Shown here: piece after piece, positions 27,387 to 36,001 of the stretch
How positions within the stretch are numbered: position 1 is the first letter of the stretch
How the letters are laid out: each line of letters opens with the position of its first letter
Source: an uncultured Sutterella sp.
GTDB taxonomy: Bacteria; Pseudomonadota; Gammaproteobacteria; Burkholderiales; Burkholderiaceae_F
Length of the DNA: 64,000 bases
Direction of reading: 5' to 3'
Assembly (NCBI GenBank): GCA_900544255.1
Contig: UQUM01000009.1
Location: forward strand, 3,684-67,683
Notes under the pieces: model-generated
What the model was told of the DNA's origin: nothing
Databases searched by the model: none
What the model saw: only the letters and a program-made list of their open reading frames with translations
Translations under genes and position numbers: made by a program

Positions 27387-27991
27387 TGCTCTCCATTGAT
27401 GAAGCCGGGTGGCTCACGGGGGGCGACGACATCATTTCGTCGGCTCATTTTGACGAGCGTCCCGAGGGGGCAGTGCCGTATCTCACGGTGCTGCACAACA
27501 TCACGCTGCCGCCGGGACGGTTCGGTACCGGGTGCGTCGAGGCGTTTTTTACCGACCGGCTTAATTATTCACTTGACCCGATTTTGGAAAGCCTCCGGGG
27601 CATTCGGGTTTCGAGCCACTTCTTCATCCGCCGCACCGGGGAAATCGTTCAGTTCGTGAGTACCGAAAAACGGGCGTGGCACGCGGGTGTGAGTACCTTT
27701 GAAGGCATCCATCGCTGCAACGATTTTTCCGTCGGTATCGAAATCGAAGGGACGGACTTCGACGCGTTTGATGAGCGGCAGTACGCGGCACTCTTACCTT
27801 TGCTGGCCGCGATCGGGCGCCGTTACCCCATACGCGCCGTAGCGGCGCACAGCGACATTGCCCCCGGACGGAAAACGGATCCCGGGCCCTACTTTGATTG
27901 GCGGCGGCTTTATTTTCAACGGCACCGGTTCGGTAGTCCTGATTTTCCGGGGGCAGCCGCCCAAGCCGCATTGGGATTTCGACGTTTTTGA
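27386..27991 (+). CDS. ampD: 1,6-anhydro-N-acetylmuramyl-L-alanine amidase AmpD
   Basis: A cytoplasmic zinc amidase that cleaves anhydromuropeptides during cell-wall recycling. It has 201 residues. Zinc ligands and active-site residues are in LTVLHNITLPPG (His), VAAHSDIAPGRKTDPGP (His, Lys, Asp), and SSHFFIRRTGEIVQFVSTEKRAWHAG supplies the fold core. In relatives, AmpD loss derepresses AmpC beta-lactamase; no ampC is in this window. The ATG at 27386 overlaps the preceding stop (TGATG). A promoter for the next gene starts within its last codon. Confidence 0.95.
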   Translation: MLSIDEAGWLTGGDDIISSAHFDERPEGAVPYLTVLHNITLPPGRFGTGCVEAFFTDRLNYSLDPILESLRGIRVSSHFFIRRTGEIVQFVSTEKRAWHAGVSTFEGIHRCNDFSVGIEIEGTDFDAFDERQYAALLPLLAAIGRRYPIRAVAAHSDIAPGRKTDPGPYFDWRRLYFQRHRFGSPDFPGAAAQAALGFRRF

Positions 27992-28038
27992 CGGACGGGC
28001 GTGGTTACGTATAATGCAAATGAGAATCATTCTCTTTT
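27988..28038 (+). promoter_or_regulatory. Sigma-70 promoter with Fur box
   Basis: TTGACG (27988-27993), a 16-bp spacer and a perfect TATAAT (28010-28015) are followed directly by GAGAAT-C-ATTCTC (28022-28034). This sits within an AAAT...TTTT-flanked palindrome (28018-28038). The 6-1-6 core is the classic Fur operator arrangement and covers the expected transcription start. Repression by Fur-Fe2+ of the gene at 28058 follows from established Fur biology. Confidence 0.8.
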
Positions 28039-28057
28039 GCGTTGTACGGAGCCCATC

Positions 28058-28486
28058 ATGTCATTTCTCTTCTTTTTCGCCTCTCTTGTGTCGGCTGCCG
28101 TGGCGGCAGAAGCGGTACGGCGACGTCGCAATGTGCGTGAAGCGACAAAAGTCGGTGCCGTTCTTTTTGCAGTTCTGAGTTTGTGCGGTTCGGTGTTGAC
28201 GGGAACGGATGTAGCCGTCGGGTGTGCGGCGGCGGTCTGTGTGCTCTCCGTCGGGACCTTGTTGGAACTCGCGCACCGCGTGCCGTCGGAGGCCGTGTGG
28301 TTGACGGCATCGTTATCCGTGGGGCTGGGGGCAGCGGCTCCGATTTTTGCCTTGGCGGTATTGGCGGCGGTGCTCCTGCGCAACAGCGCGGAACTGTTGC
28401 TGCAGCGGCTTGTCGGGCGTTGGAAGCAGTCGGTTCAGGCGCCGGAGCAAGTCTGGAGAGTGCAGCCTGTCGTGATGCACGGTTGA
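28058..28486 (+). CDS. Small membrane protein, MgtC/SapB-like, under a Fur box
   Basis: 142 residues and four to five hydrophobic segments, from ATG 28058 with CGGAG upstream. The arrangement of a first helix, then VREATKVGAVLFAVLSLCGSVL, a Gly/Ala-rich helix, AVWLTASLSVGLGAAAPIFALAVLAAVLL and a final basic end parallels the N-terminal membrane domain of MgtC/SapB proteins (compare their GLTTAASLW segment). The family match is by eye and moderate. MgtC proteins affect membrane potential, Mg2+ or phosphate homeostasis and survival in hosts. An iron-controlled version would be unusual. It stands alone before the phosphomannomutase gene. Confidence 0.6.
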   Translation: MSFLFFFASLVSAAVAAEAVRRRRNVREATKVGAVLFAVLSLCGSVLTGTDVAVGCAAAVCVLSVGTLLELAHRVPSEAVWLTASLSVGLGAAAPIFALAVLAAVLLRNSAELLLQRLVGRWKQSVQAPEQVWRVQPVVMHG

Positions 28487-28595
28487 GCGACATAGGTCAA
28501 AGGAAGTGCTGCACAATTGGTTGCACAGTCGATAGGAAATTGTGAAGTGTGGCAACGACTTCAAAAGTAAAACTGCGCTAACATCCGAAAATTCC

Positions 28596-28622
28596 GGGCC
28601 GGCTTTCCCGTCGGCCCTTTTT
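28596..28622 (+). terminator. Terminator upstream of the phosphomannomutase gene
   Basis: GGGCCG (28596-28601) pairs with CGGCCC (28612-28617), followed by five T. It lies about 110 bases after the Fur-controlled gene. The phosphomannomutase ATG follows 31 bases later, so that gene needs readthrough or a promoter overlapping this spot. Confidence 0.65.
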
Positions 28623-28653
28623 GATGACGTTTTTTGGTTGAAGGAACAGATTG

Positions 28654-30036
28654 ATGACGCCCGAAAAGAGCATATTCAAGGCTTACGACATTCGCGGTAT
28701 CGTGGGTAAGACCCTCACGCCGGAAGTGGTTTACGAAATCGGCCTCGTGCTCGGAACCTGGGCCCGCGAAAAGGGCATTGAAAGTTTCTGCGTGGGGCGT
28801 GACGGCCGCACGTCGGGGCCCGAACTCTCTGCGGCCCTGATGAAGGGCGTGGCTGCCGCCGGTACCCTCGTGATCGACATCGGTATGGTGCCTACGCCTG
28901 TTCTTTATTTCGCAACGAATTACTTTAAAAACGGCACCGGTGTGGCGGTGACGGGGTCGCACAATCCGCCCGAATACAACGGTCTCAAGATGATGATGGG
29001 CGGCATGACGTTGTTCGGCGACGGCATCACCGCCGTGCGCGACGCCATCATTGCCGGCACCTGCAAGCCCGTGGCGACGCCCGCCGCGATTGAAAAGCAC
29101 GACGTGACGGAAGCCTATATCAAGACGATCACGAAGGACGTTAAGCTCGCTCGTCCGATGAAGGCCGCGTTTGACTGCGGCAACGGAGTGTCGGGTGACG
29201 TCGTGCGCCGCGTCTTTAAGGCGCTGGGCGTTGAGATGACGGAACTCTTTTTTGATGTGGACGGCACTTTCCCCAATCACCATCCCGATCCGAGTAAGCC
29301 AGCGAACCTTCAGGATATCATCCGTTGCGTCAAGACGACGGATGTGGAAGTGGGCCTTGCTTTTGACGGCGACGCCGACCGCTTGGGTGTGGTGACGAAG
29401 TCGGGTGAAATCATTTTCCCCGATCGTCAGATGATGCTCTTTGCCGACGACATTCTGAAGGCCAAACCCGGTTCCAAGATCATTTACGACGTGAAGTGCA
29501 CGCGGCGCCTCGTGCCTTGGATCCGCGAACGCGGCGGTGAACCGGTGATCAGCTGCACGGGGCATTCCCTTGTTAAGGCGAAGCTGCGGGAAACCGGGGC
29601 GCCTTTTGCCGGGGAAATGTCTGGACACCTCTTCTTTAACGACGGTCGCTGGCCGGGATTTGACGACGGGGTGTACGCCGGGGCCCGTATGCTCGAGATT
29701 CTGAGCCGCTCGGAAAATCCGTCGGCGGTGTTGGAAGCGCTGCCCACTGCCGTGAACACGCCCGAATTGCAGATTCCGATGCAGGAAGGAGAAAACAAGA
29801 CACTCATTGCGAAGCTGCAGGCAAAGGCGGACTTCCCGGATGCCGAAGACGTGATTCTGATTGACGGCGTGCGCGTTGAATTCGCAGACGGCTTTGCTTT
29901 GGCCCGTGCGTCGAACACGACCCCCGTGGTGGTGCTGCGCGTGGAAGGCGACAGTGAAGAAGCGCTGGAGCGCATCAAAAAGCGCTTCGGGGATTTCCTC
30001 TTAAGCGTGGATGCGTCTTTGAAGTTGCCGTTCTGA
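28654..30036 (+). CDS. Phosphomannomutase/phosphoglucomutase (AlgC/ManB type)
   Basis: A 460-residue alpha-D-phosphohexomutase that interconverts 1- and 6-phosphates of mannose and/or glucose, feeding nucleotide sugars for LPS and exopolysaccharide. The N-terminal IFKAYDIRGIVGKTL, the phosphoserine loop VAVTGSHNPPEYNGLK (Ser102), the metal-binding FDGDADRLGVV and the substrate loop GEMSGHLFF are all intact. ATG 28654 with GAAGGAAC upstream; a TTG codon just before it is not the start. Which sugar is preferred cannot be read out. A terminator follows 12 bases after the stop. Confidence 0.93.
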   Translation: MTPEKSIFKAYDIRGIVGKTLTPEVVYEIGLVLGTWAREKGIESFCVGRDGRTSGPELSAALMKGVAAAGTLVIDIGMVPTPVLYFATNYFKNGTGVAVTGSHNPPEYNGLKMMMGGMTLFGDGITAVRDAIIAGTCKPVATPAAIEKHDVTEAYIKTITKDVKLARPMKAAFDCGNGVSGDVVRRVFKALGVEMTELFFDVDGTFPNHHPDPSKPANLQDIIRCVKTTDVEVGLAFDGDADRLGVVTKSGEIIFPDRQMMLFADDILKAKPGSKIIYDVKCTRRLVPWIRERGGEPVISCTGHSLVKAKLRETGAPFAGEMSGHLFFNDGRWPGFDDGVYAGARMLEILSRSENPSAVLEALPTAVNTPELQIPMQEGENKTLIAKLQAKADFPDAEDVILIDGVRVEFADGFALARASNTTPVVVLRVEGDSEEALERIKKRFGDFLLSVDASLKLPF

Positions 30037-30048
30037 GAAGGAAAACAT

Positions 30049-30089
30049 AAAAAACGGGAGTGCGGTGAAACGCCGGCTCCCGTTTTTTT
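30049..30089 (+). terminator. Terminator after the phosphomannomutase gene
   Basis: Arms AAAAAACGGGAG (30049-30060) and CTCCCGTTTTTTT (30077-30089) make a strong stem with an A-run and a T-run. They enclose a smaller GCGG/CCGG-rich loop. Confidence 0.9.
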
Positions 30090-30189
30090 AGTGTGTGATC
30101 AGACGGACTTCTAACGAACGGAATACAGATTTAGTTGTTTGTTTCCTCAAATGAAAACAGCCCGAAGGCGGTCTGAATCCCGAGAGGAT

Positions 30190-31017
30190 TCAAGTCCGGT
30201 CATAAAACCCGGAGAGTTTCTCCAACACCGCGTAGGTGAGGAAATTCAGTTTCGGTGAGAACTGCGTTTTAAGGTGTTGCACCAGGTGATTTAAGTCCGC
30301 CTCGGTTCTGGAGCCGAGAGAGCTCTTTTCGACATGAAGAACTGCTTCATCCCGCTTTTGGGGATTCGGGAACCGCAGTCGGAATTTGAGCCCTCGTGCT
30401 TCGGGCTGCGCTTCGAGCCAGTCTTCCGCTTCGGCAATAAGGGAGAGCGTTCCCGCATTGGGCATCATGCCGTAGGGGAACCGCGTCAGCAGACAGGGTC
30501 TGGCGGCCTGATCCGGGTGCGCCATCCCCATCGTGCGCGCGATGCGGCGGATGTCGGGTTTCCCGATGCCGGCTTCGGCCAAGGGGGAATGAATGCCGAG
30601 TTCGGCGAGCGCCTTTCGTCCGGGACGGTAGACCGTGAGGTCGGAGGCGGTCGTGCCGTCGCAGAGTCGGCCGCCGGCGGCGTGTTTCAAGAGTTCGGTG
30701 AAGACGTGTCGCTTACAGACGTAGCAGCGGTTTTTGCCGGCTGCAGCCAGTTCCGTGATTCCCAAAGGGTTGGCGGTGATGACGGTAACCGTGAGACCCA
30801 TGTTGCGGGCGTCCTTGACGGCTCCTTCGCTTTCGGAAGGAGCCATGTGGGGGCCGGCAACGTGCAGCAGCACCACGCGATAGCCTAATTTGGACGCTGC
30901 AAAAGCGAGGAACCGACTGTCGAGCCCGCCGGAGTAGGCAATCGTCACCGTGCCGTCAAACGAAGCTGCAGCGACGGCGTCCTTCAAAGCCTGCGGCAGA
31001 GCATCCGTATCCGTCAT
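30190..31017 (-). CDS. larE: ATP-dependent sacrificial sulfur transferase LarE
   Basis: A 275-residue PP-loop enzyme that adds sulfur to the pyridinium precursor of the nickel-pincer nucleotide. The ATP-binding motif AYSGGLDSRFLA is at about residues 27-38. GKNRCYVCKRHVF and DYRPG-like VYRPGRKALAELGIHSPL follow the family. The sulfur-donating Cys region reads AARPCLLTRFPYG. ATG 31017 overlaps the larC stop (TAATG); the frame is open further upstream within larC but has no family sequence. It is last in the larBCE run. No terminator is clear beyond the stop. Confidence 0.92.
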   Translation of the reverse strand: MTDTDALPQALKDAVAAASFDGTVTIAYSGGLDSRFLAFAASKLGYRVVLLHVAGPHMAPSESEGAVKDARNMGLTVTVITANPLGITELAAAGKNRCYVCKRHVFTELLKHAAGGRLCDGTTASDLTVYRPGRKALAELGIHSPLAEAGIGKPDIRRIARTMGMAHPDQAARPCLLTRFPYGMMPNAGTLSLIAEAEDWLEAQPEARGLKFRLRFPNPQKRDEAVLHVEKSSLGSRTEADLNHLVQHLKTQFSPKLNFLTYAVLEKLSGFYDRT

Positions 31018-31769
31018 TAAATCGCCTCTCCCAGAGCAAAGAGCAGACCGTTGGGGGCTCCCGCAAACACTTTGCCGGGGGCATAGGCCGTAAGGTTCTT
31101 GCGCACGGTCATCGTGGGCCATGGGCCGAATTGGGTGCCGAGTCCCTTCAAAATTGCGAGCCCCGTGGGCGTCACGGCTTCGCCGGTGCCCGCAAAAGCG
31201 GTGACGGGGACGTCCTTCAACATCGCAAACAGCGAAGGTGCGGGGTTCGGCACCGCGCCGTGAGCACAGTACACGATGCCGTCCGTGAGCGGCACGGGAC
31301 TCACGGCGAAGGTTTCCGGCGCGAGGGTATTAAAGAGTTCGGCGATGAGGCCGATCGCGACGACGTTGGCGGTGCGGCCCACTTCATGAAAATGCACGGT
31401 GTCGGGCGAGGCGTTGTGTACCGACGCTTCCGCTGAGGCCAGCACTGACCAAATGCGGTCGGCAACGGTGCGCGCTGCGGGCGTGAGCGTACTCTCGTCC
31501 ATCATTCGGGCAATGTCGGGCATGGAACGGTGGATGTGTCCGGCGGGTTTCGGCGCGTCGATCGCGACAGTCAGCCCGGCGACGCCGTTGACGCTTGTGT
31601 CTTCCAAGCGAACGGCGGTATTTAACGCCGGAAATTTTTCAGTGGCAAGCGCCGTCAGGTCAAAAAACGGACTCTTCATGAGCCCGGCAAACCCCGCAAG
31701 AATCGAGGCGGCATTTACGCCAGCAAAAAGCCGAATCGTCAGAACCGGATGATTAAGTAACAACGACAT
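31017..31769 (-). CDS. larC: LarC-family nickel insertion protein, short form
   Basis: LarC inserts nickel into the pyridinium-dithiocarboxylate nucleotide using CTP. This copy has 250 residues, against over 400 for full-length LarC, and lacks the C-terminal LarC2 part. Recognisable are HIHRSMPDIARMMDES, AEASVHNASPDTVHFHEVGR and GTGEAVTPTGLAILKGLG. The usual N-terminal FxGISGDM motif reads FAGVNAASIL. The acidic DSIVDI motif after HFHEVG is TANVVAIG. It may be a degenerate or specialised LarC, and another larC may exist elsewhere. It lies 19 bases after larB and overlaps larE by one base. Confidence 0.75.
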   Translation of the reverse strand: MSLLLNHPVLTIRLFAGVNAASILAGFAGLMKSPFFDLTALATEKFPALNTAVRLEDTSVNGVAGLTVAIDAPKPAGHIHRSMPDIARMMDESTLTPAARTVADRIWSVLASAEASVHNASPDTVHFHEVGRTANVVAIGLIAELFNTLAPETFAVSPVPLTDGIVYCAHGAVPNPAPSLFAMLKDVPVTAFAGTGEAVTPTGLAILKGLGTQFGPWPTMTVRKNLTAYAPGKVFAGAPNGLLFALGEAI

Positions 31770-31788
31770 AAGAGACCCCTTGAATCGT

Positions 31789-32472
31789 TTAAGCGGCTGC
31801 CGCCTTATCGAGGGCGCGCAGAACGCGGATCGCCGCGCAGGCCGCGCCGTACCCGTTGTCGATATTTAAGACCGCGACGCCCGGCGCGCAGGAGGCGAGC
31901 ATGCTCGACATGGCCGTCATACCGCTTTGAGCGACGCCGTAGCCCACGGACGTGGGAACGGCAAAGAGGGGTTTCTCCGTGAGCCCTCCCAAGACGCTCG
32001 CCAATGCCGCATCAAGTCCCGCGACCACCACGACGCAGTCGCAGGCATTGATGGCGGGGAGCGCCGCTTCAATGCGCCAGAGACCGGCCACACCGCAGTC
32101 TTCGAAACGCTCAAAGGCACGTCCCGAAAATTCGAGCGTGCGCGTAATTTCCCGCGTCACGAACCCGTCGGCGGTGCCGGCGGAAACGACGGCCACTTTT
32201 TTGTCGGAAACGAGCGGGTTCTTTTTAAACCAAGCCGTGCGCGAGAGTGCGTCGTAATGGAGCGCCGAGCGCAGTTCCCGGCTTAAGGGCAACGCGTTGA
32301 GAACGTCTTCCGCGAGCCGCGTAAAAAGAATCGGCGCCGCCTCAGGGGTCGCGAAACGCTCAAGAAGCGTCACGAGCGCCCGGCGGGGTTTTCCTTCGCA
32401 GAAAACGGCTTCCGAGAGCCCGATGCGTTCAGTGCGATGGTCGTCAAAGCGGATGCAGGGTGAATCGGTCAT
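31789..32472 (-). CDS. larB: Pyridinium-3,5-biscarboxylate mononucleotide synthase LarB
   Basis: 227 residues, homologous to PurE. LarB carboxylates and hydrolyses nicotinic acid adenine dinucleotide to start nickel-pincer cofactor synthesis. The C-terminal PurE-like domain shows KVAVVSAGTADGFVTREITRTLEF, CDCVVVVAGLDAALASVLGGL and VPTSVGYGVAQSGMTAMSSML with the NIDNGYGAACAA end. ATG 32472 (MTDSPCIRFD) is chosen; the frame reaches further upstream, but that part lies inside the terminator-like hairpin after larA. Confidence 0.93.
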   Translation of the reverse strand: MTDSPCIRFDDHRTERIGLSEAVFCEGKPRRALVTLLERFATPEAAPILFTRLAEDVLNALPLSRELRSALHYDALSRTAWFKKNPLVSDKKVAVVSAGTADGFVTREITRTLEFSGRAFERFEDCGVAGLWRIEAALPAINACDCVVVVAGLDAALASVLGGLTEKPLFAVPTSVGYGVAQSGMTAMSSMLASCAPGVAVLNIDNGYGAACAAIRVLRALDKAAAA

Positions 32473-32493
32473 AGTAAAACACACGAATGCGGC

Positions 32494-32540
32494 AAAAACA
32501 AAACGGCCGCCGTCGGGCATTGTGCCTGAAGCGGCGGCCG
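32494..32540 (-). terminator. Terminator/attenuator between larA and larB
   Basis: On the minus strand, CGGCCGCCG (32540-32532) pairs perfectly over 9 bp with CGGCGGCCG (32512-32504) and is followed by TTTTGTTTTT. It ends 22 bases before the larB start. It would terminate or attenuate larA transcripts before larBCE. Confidence 0.8.
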
Positions 32541-32555
32541 CAGAGAACCGTAAGC

Positions 32556-32596
32556 CCGATCGTTGCCGAAATCCGATAAGAATCGGCAACGATCGG
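32556..32596 (-). repeat. 14-bp perfect inverted repeat just after larA
   Basis: CCGATCGTTGCCGA (32556-32569) is repeated in inverse at 32583-32596 with a 13-base loop. It begins 14 bases past the larA stop and has no T-run. This suggests an mRNA 3'-end stabiliser upstream of the terminator rather than a terminator itself. Confidence 0.65.
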
Positions 32597-32609
32597 AAGG
32601 ATTTCCGGG

Positions 32610-33881
32610 TCAGCCTACGCGCGGAACCGTGAGGCTGCCTTCGGGCATCATAATCGTGGCAGGGGCGTCACCGACGTAGGTTTTGGCGAGCGCGAGCGCT
32701 TCTTCCACGGTGTCGACCGCAGCCGTAAAGAGCATGTCTTTCGCAAGCGTCTTATCCAAGGCCGTCACGAGGATGAACTTCGCCTTAGACAAGGGCCGCG
32801 TCACGGCAAACGCCTTGTTGGCACCGATCTTGAAGTTCTGTTCCAGTTCGTGTTTGATGGCGCAGGGAGTCTTTAAGCGGCGGAAAGTTTCTTCCAACAC
32901 CTTGGAGCCCGAGCCTTCTTCGCATTCCGCGAGAAGAATGACGACGCCGCCTTCTCTTACGGCGCACGCCGCGTTGTCCATCGTCTTCTGCATCTGATAG
33001 ACGTTGATGTCCTTGGGGTAGCCGCCGCAGGAGGCGATGACGAGATCGGCTTCCTTCGGAATGACGCAACCGTAGACTTCGTCCACAAAGCGGCAGGCAT
33101 CATGATGCGCCGCAATGTAGTCGCCCGCGAACATCTTGAGGAACTGGTGCTTGGCGTTCAAAATCGCGTTAAAGAGGAAAAGTGAACGACCCTTGGCAAA
33201 AAGCGCCACGCCTTCCATCTGATCTTCGTAGCAGGGGTTGCCGGTGGTGAGACCGAGGCCCGCGTGTTTATCGAGCATGAAGCTGTGGTTCACGCGCACG
33301 GTTTCCATCGCGGCGCATCCGGGGAGAATTGCCTTGCGGCCGCCGCCGTAGCCCGAGAAGTAGTGATGCACGATGGTACCCGTCATGATGACGTGGTCTA
33401 CGTGGCAGATATGTTTGTTGATCCACACGGGCGTGCCGCGGCTCGTGGTGCCGAAGTATTCAAAGTCTTCCTGCTTGGTGCAGGTGCTGTTGTACATCTT
33501 AAGGCGCGAGGCGACGTTTTCCCCGACGGCCTCCACCATTTCTTCGTGGGTCATGTCGCGGTGGGTGCCCAAAGAGAAGAGGATGTGCATGTCCTCGTCC
33601 TTGACGCCCAGCTTATTCATTTCGTCAACAAGCACCGGCATGAAGTCAAAGCTGTTGGCGACGCGGGTGGGATCGTTGCAGATGAAGGCCACGGTGTCGC
33701 CGGGCTTCACGATTTCATTGATGGGCTTACTGCCGATCGGATGGTAGATGGCGTCCAAAACGCCTGCCTTCACATCTTCCATCACCGGAAATTCTTCAGT
33801 GCGGACTTCCTTGATGACGAGGTTTTCATCATAATCAAACGTCTTGCGGCCGTGCCCGTAGGCGAAATCGTAGGTCTTCAC
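32610..33881 (-). CDS. larA: Nickel-dependent lactate racemase family protein LarA
   Basis: 423 residues. LarA carries the nickel-pincer nucleotide covalently on a Lys. By alignment with the Lactobacillus enzyme, the key residues are His107 (LGTHRDM), His173 (TGTIVHHYFSGYGG), Lys183 (GRKAILPG) and His199 (VNHSFM), all present. LarA homologues racemise or epimerise various 2-hydroxyacids, so lactate is likely but not certain. The start is GTG 33881 with AGAGGG eight bases upstream. A perfect TATAAT lies on the minus strand at 34015-34010, but a matching -35 is poor. The 269-base region upstream (33882-34150), shared with tsaD, shows no gene. Confidence 0.93.
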   Translation of the reverse strand: MKTYDFAYGHGRKTFDYDENLVIKEVRTEEFPVMEDVKAGVLDAIYHPIGSKPINEIVKPGDTVAFICNDPTRVANSFDFMPVLVDEMNKLGVKDEDMHILFSLGTHRDMTHEEMVEAVGENVASRLKMYNSTCTKQEDFEYFGTTSRGTPVWINKHICHVDHVIMTGTIVHHYFSGYGGGRKAILPGCAAMETVRVNHSFMLDKHAGLGLTTGNPCYEDQMEGVALFAKGRSLFLFNAILNAKHQFLKMFAGDYIAAHHDACRFVDEVYGCVIPKEADLVIASCGGYPKDINVYQMQKTMDNAACAVREGGVVILLAECEEGSGSKVLEETFRRLKTPCAIKHELEQNFKIGANKAFAVTRPLSKAKFILVTALDKTLAKDMLFTAAVDTVEEALALAKTYVGDAPATIMMPEGSLTVPRVG

Positions 33882-34150
33882 AGCGGTAACCCTCTTGTCG
33901 TTGGTTGCGGACGGCTTACGTCGTCCCTGTATCTCTCCCGAGTCTGAAAAACACGCGGCGGTGAAAAGGACGTCTTTACCGTACGGGTGCTCGCCAGACT
34001 GCGGCGCTGATTATAAAAGCGTGGACGGAGCAATTCTGAGGGAAGGTGCTTACAAGGGCTGATTTTTGAGGGGCGCGGAGGCGGGATTTACAATGCGGTA
34101 ATTGATTTCAGTGATCCGGCTCCGCTGAGTCGGGATTAAGGTGATTTTTC

Positions 34151-35200
34151 ATGATAGTTCTCGGCATTGAAAGTTCGTGTGATGAAACCGGGGCAGCGGT
34201 GGTCGACAGCGAAAAAGGGCTTCTCTCTCAGGCGATTCACACCCAGATCGACATGCATCGGGCCTACGGCGGCGTGGTGCCGGAATTGGCAAGCCGCGAC
34301 CATATCCGTCGCTCGATTGCTCTGATTGATCAGGTAGTGCGTGATGCCGGGATCACGAAAAAAGATATTTCCGCAGTGGCCGTCACCGAAGGTCCCGGGT
34401 TGGCCGGTGCCCTTTTGGTAGGCGCGGGTACGGCGCACGCGATCGGGATGGCGCTGGGGGTGCCCGTGATCGGCGTACATCATTTGGAAGGGCATCTCAT
34501 GGCGGCTTTGTTGTCGCCTGAAAAACCGGAATTTCCCTTTTTGGCCCTCTTGGTTTCAGGGGGCCACACGCAGTTTATGAAGGTGACGGCGTTCGGCGAG
34601 TACGAACTCTTGGGTGAAACCTTGGACGATGCGGCGGGCGAAGCGTTTGATAAGACGGCACAGCTTTTGGGGGAATGTTATCCGGGCGGGCCTGCCGTCT
34701 CGCGGTTGGCGGACGAGGGGCGGCCCGGCGCGGTGGAGTTGCCGCGGCCCATGCTGCATTCGCCGGACTTGAATCTGAGTTTTGCGGGGCTTAAGACGGC
34801 CGTGTTGACGGCGGTGCAGAAAGCGGCAAATCCCGAAGATCCGCAGTTTCGGCGTGACGTCGCCCGCGGGTTCGTGGATGCCGTCGTGGATGTGCTGACG
34901 GCAAAAGCCAAAAAGGCCATGAAGATGACGGGGATTAAGCGCCTTGTGGTCGCGGGCGGCGTTTCCGCCAATAAGCAGCTCAGAGCCGGGCTTGTTGCCG
35001 CCGCGCAGAAGCTGCACGGAAAAGTCTATTTTCCGCCGATGGCGCTTTGTACGGATAACGGCGCCATGATTGCGGTTGCGGGCATGATGCGGTTGAAATC
35101 GATGACGACGGCCGAAAGGGAGGAGTGCCTGCATCGGTTGGGATTTTCGGTGAAACCCCGCTGGAAACTCACGATGGCTTCGGCGCCTGACGCCGCTTAA
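34151..35200 (+). CDS. tsaD: tRNA N6-adenosine threonylcarbamoyltransferase TsaD
   Basis: An essential enzyme that transfers threonylcarbamoyl from TC-AMP to A37 of ANN-decoding tRNAs, with TsaB and TsaE. It has 349 residues of the ASKHA fold. N-terminal [16 protein letters not shown], metal-binding [11 protein letters not shown] (His pair), [11 protein letters not shown], and the C-terminal [17 protein letters not shown] with the conserved Asp are intact. It is a single-gene unit with a terminator right after, divergent from larA. Confidence 0.97.
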   Translation: MIVLGIESSCDETGAAVVDSEKGLLSQAIHTQIDMHRAYGGVVPELASRDHIRRSIALIDQVVRDAGITKKDISAVAVTEGPGLAGALLVGAGTAHAIGMALGVPVIGVHHLEGHLMAALLSPEKPEFPFLALLVSGGHTQFMKVTAFGEYELLGETLDDAAGEAFDKTAQLLGECYPGGPAVSRLADEGRPGAVELPRPMLHSPDLNLSFAGLKTAVLTAVQKAANPEDPQFRRDVARGFVDAVVDVLTAKAKKAMKMTGIKRLVVAGGVSANKQLRAGLVAAAQKLHGKVYFPPMALCTDNGAMIAVAGMMRLKSMTTAEREECLHRLGFSVKPRWKLTMASAPDAA

Positions 35201-35213
35201 CTTTCAGACAACG

Positions 35214-35241
35214 ACCGCCCGAGAGCCGGGCGGTTTTCTTT
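35214..35241 (+). terminator. Terminator of tsaD
   Basis: ACCGCCC (35214-35220) pairs with GGGCGGT (35228-35234), followed by TTTCTTT. It lies between convergent tsaD and aroD. Confidence 0.85.
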
Positions 35242-35248
35242 GGGTGGT

Positions 35249-36001
35249 CTACTGCGGAGCAAAAATCGCGAGAAGGTGCTTCATTTCCGCGACGTCAATT
35301 TGTCCGGGGGCGGATCCCGCATCCAAGGACGCAAACGTCGCGGCGGAACCGAAAAGAGCGCCTGCGGCGCGGGTAATGCGGCCCAACGCACCCATTGAAA
35401 TTGCAATGACGGGTTTTTGGTGCTTTTCCCGGGCTTTCAAAGAAGCGGTCATGAGGCGCAGCACGTCTTCGGTCGTCTGCGGCATGACGGCGATTTTGAG
35501 AATGTCGCCGCCCGAGGCGGCCATCTCGGAAAAAAGTTCCGCCAACGTGCGGGTCGACGGCGTTTTTTCAAAATTGTGGTAACTCATCACCACCGGAAGT
35601 CCTGCTTCGTGAGCGGCGATGACGGACGCCGCCGCTCCGCGTCTGACTTCGAGGTCGATCGCGTCGGCAAATCCCGAGGCGGCAAAATAACGGGTGAGTT
35701 CCCCGTAGTCTTCGTCCGTAATGGAGAGTTCGCCGCCTTCTCGGGCAGTACGCAGCGTGAGAAGAATGGGTTTGACGGTGTGAGAGCGCAGCGCCATCGC
35801 GGCGGACGTGAGTCCCGCTTGGGTGGCGGTTTCAAAGTAGTCCGCGCGCCACTCGATGAGGTCGGTTTCGGACGTCTGAGCGGCGGTGAGTTCCTTTAGG
35901 AGTTCGGCTTCCGTGCGCCCGACGAGCGGGGTGATGACCTTGACGGGGCCGTCGCCCAAAATAACGTCGGCAATGCGGGCACAACTGACAGCAACGGACA
36001 C
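35249..36001 (-). CDS. aroD: 3-dehydroquinate dehydratase, type I
   Basis: A 250-residue class I (Schiff-base) dehydroquinase, third step of the shikimate pathway. Family segments: VITPLVGRTEAELL, the EWRADYFE metal-free catalytic Glu region, ILLTLRTAREGGEL, VMSYHNFEKTPS with the catalytic His, DILKIAVMPQTTEDVL with the Schiff-base Lys, and PVIAISMGALGRITR. The start is taken as GTG 36001, with GGAG six bases upstream. Upstream codons in frame (to 36088) do not match the family. Confidence 0.93.
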   Translation of the reverse strand: MSVAVSCARIADVILGDGPVKVITPLVGRTEAELLKELTAAQTSETDLIEWRADYFETATQAGLTSAAMALRSHTVKPILLTLRTAREGGELSITDEDYGELTRYFAASGFADAIDLEVRRGAAASVIAAHEAGLPVVMSYHNFEKTPSTRTLAELFSEMAASGGDILKIAVMPQTTEDVLRLMTASLKAREKHQKPVIAISMGALGRITRAAGALFGSAATFASLDAGSAPGQIDVAEMKHLLAIFAPQ

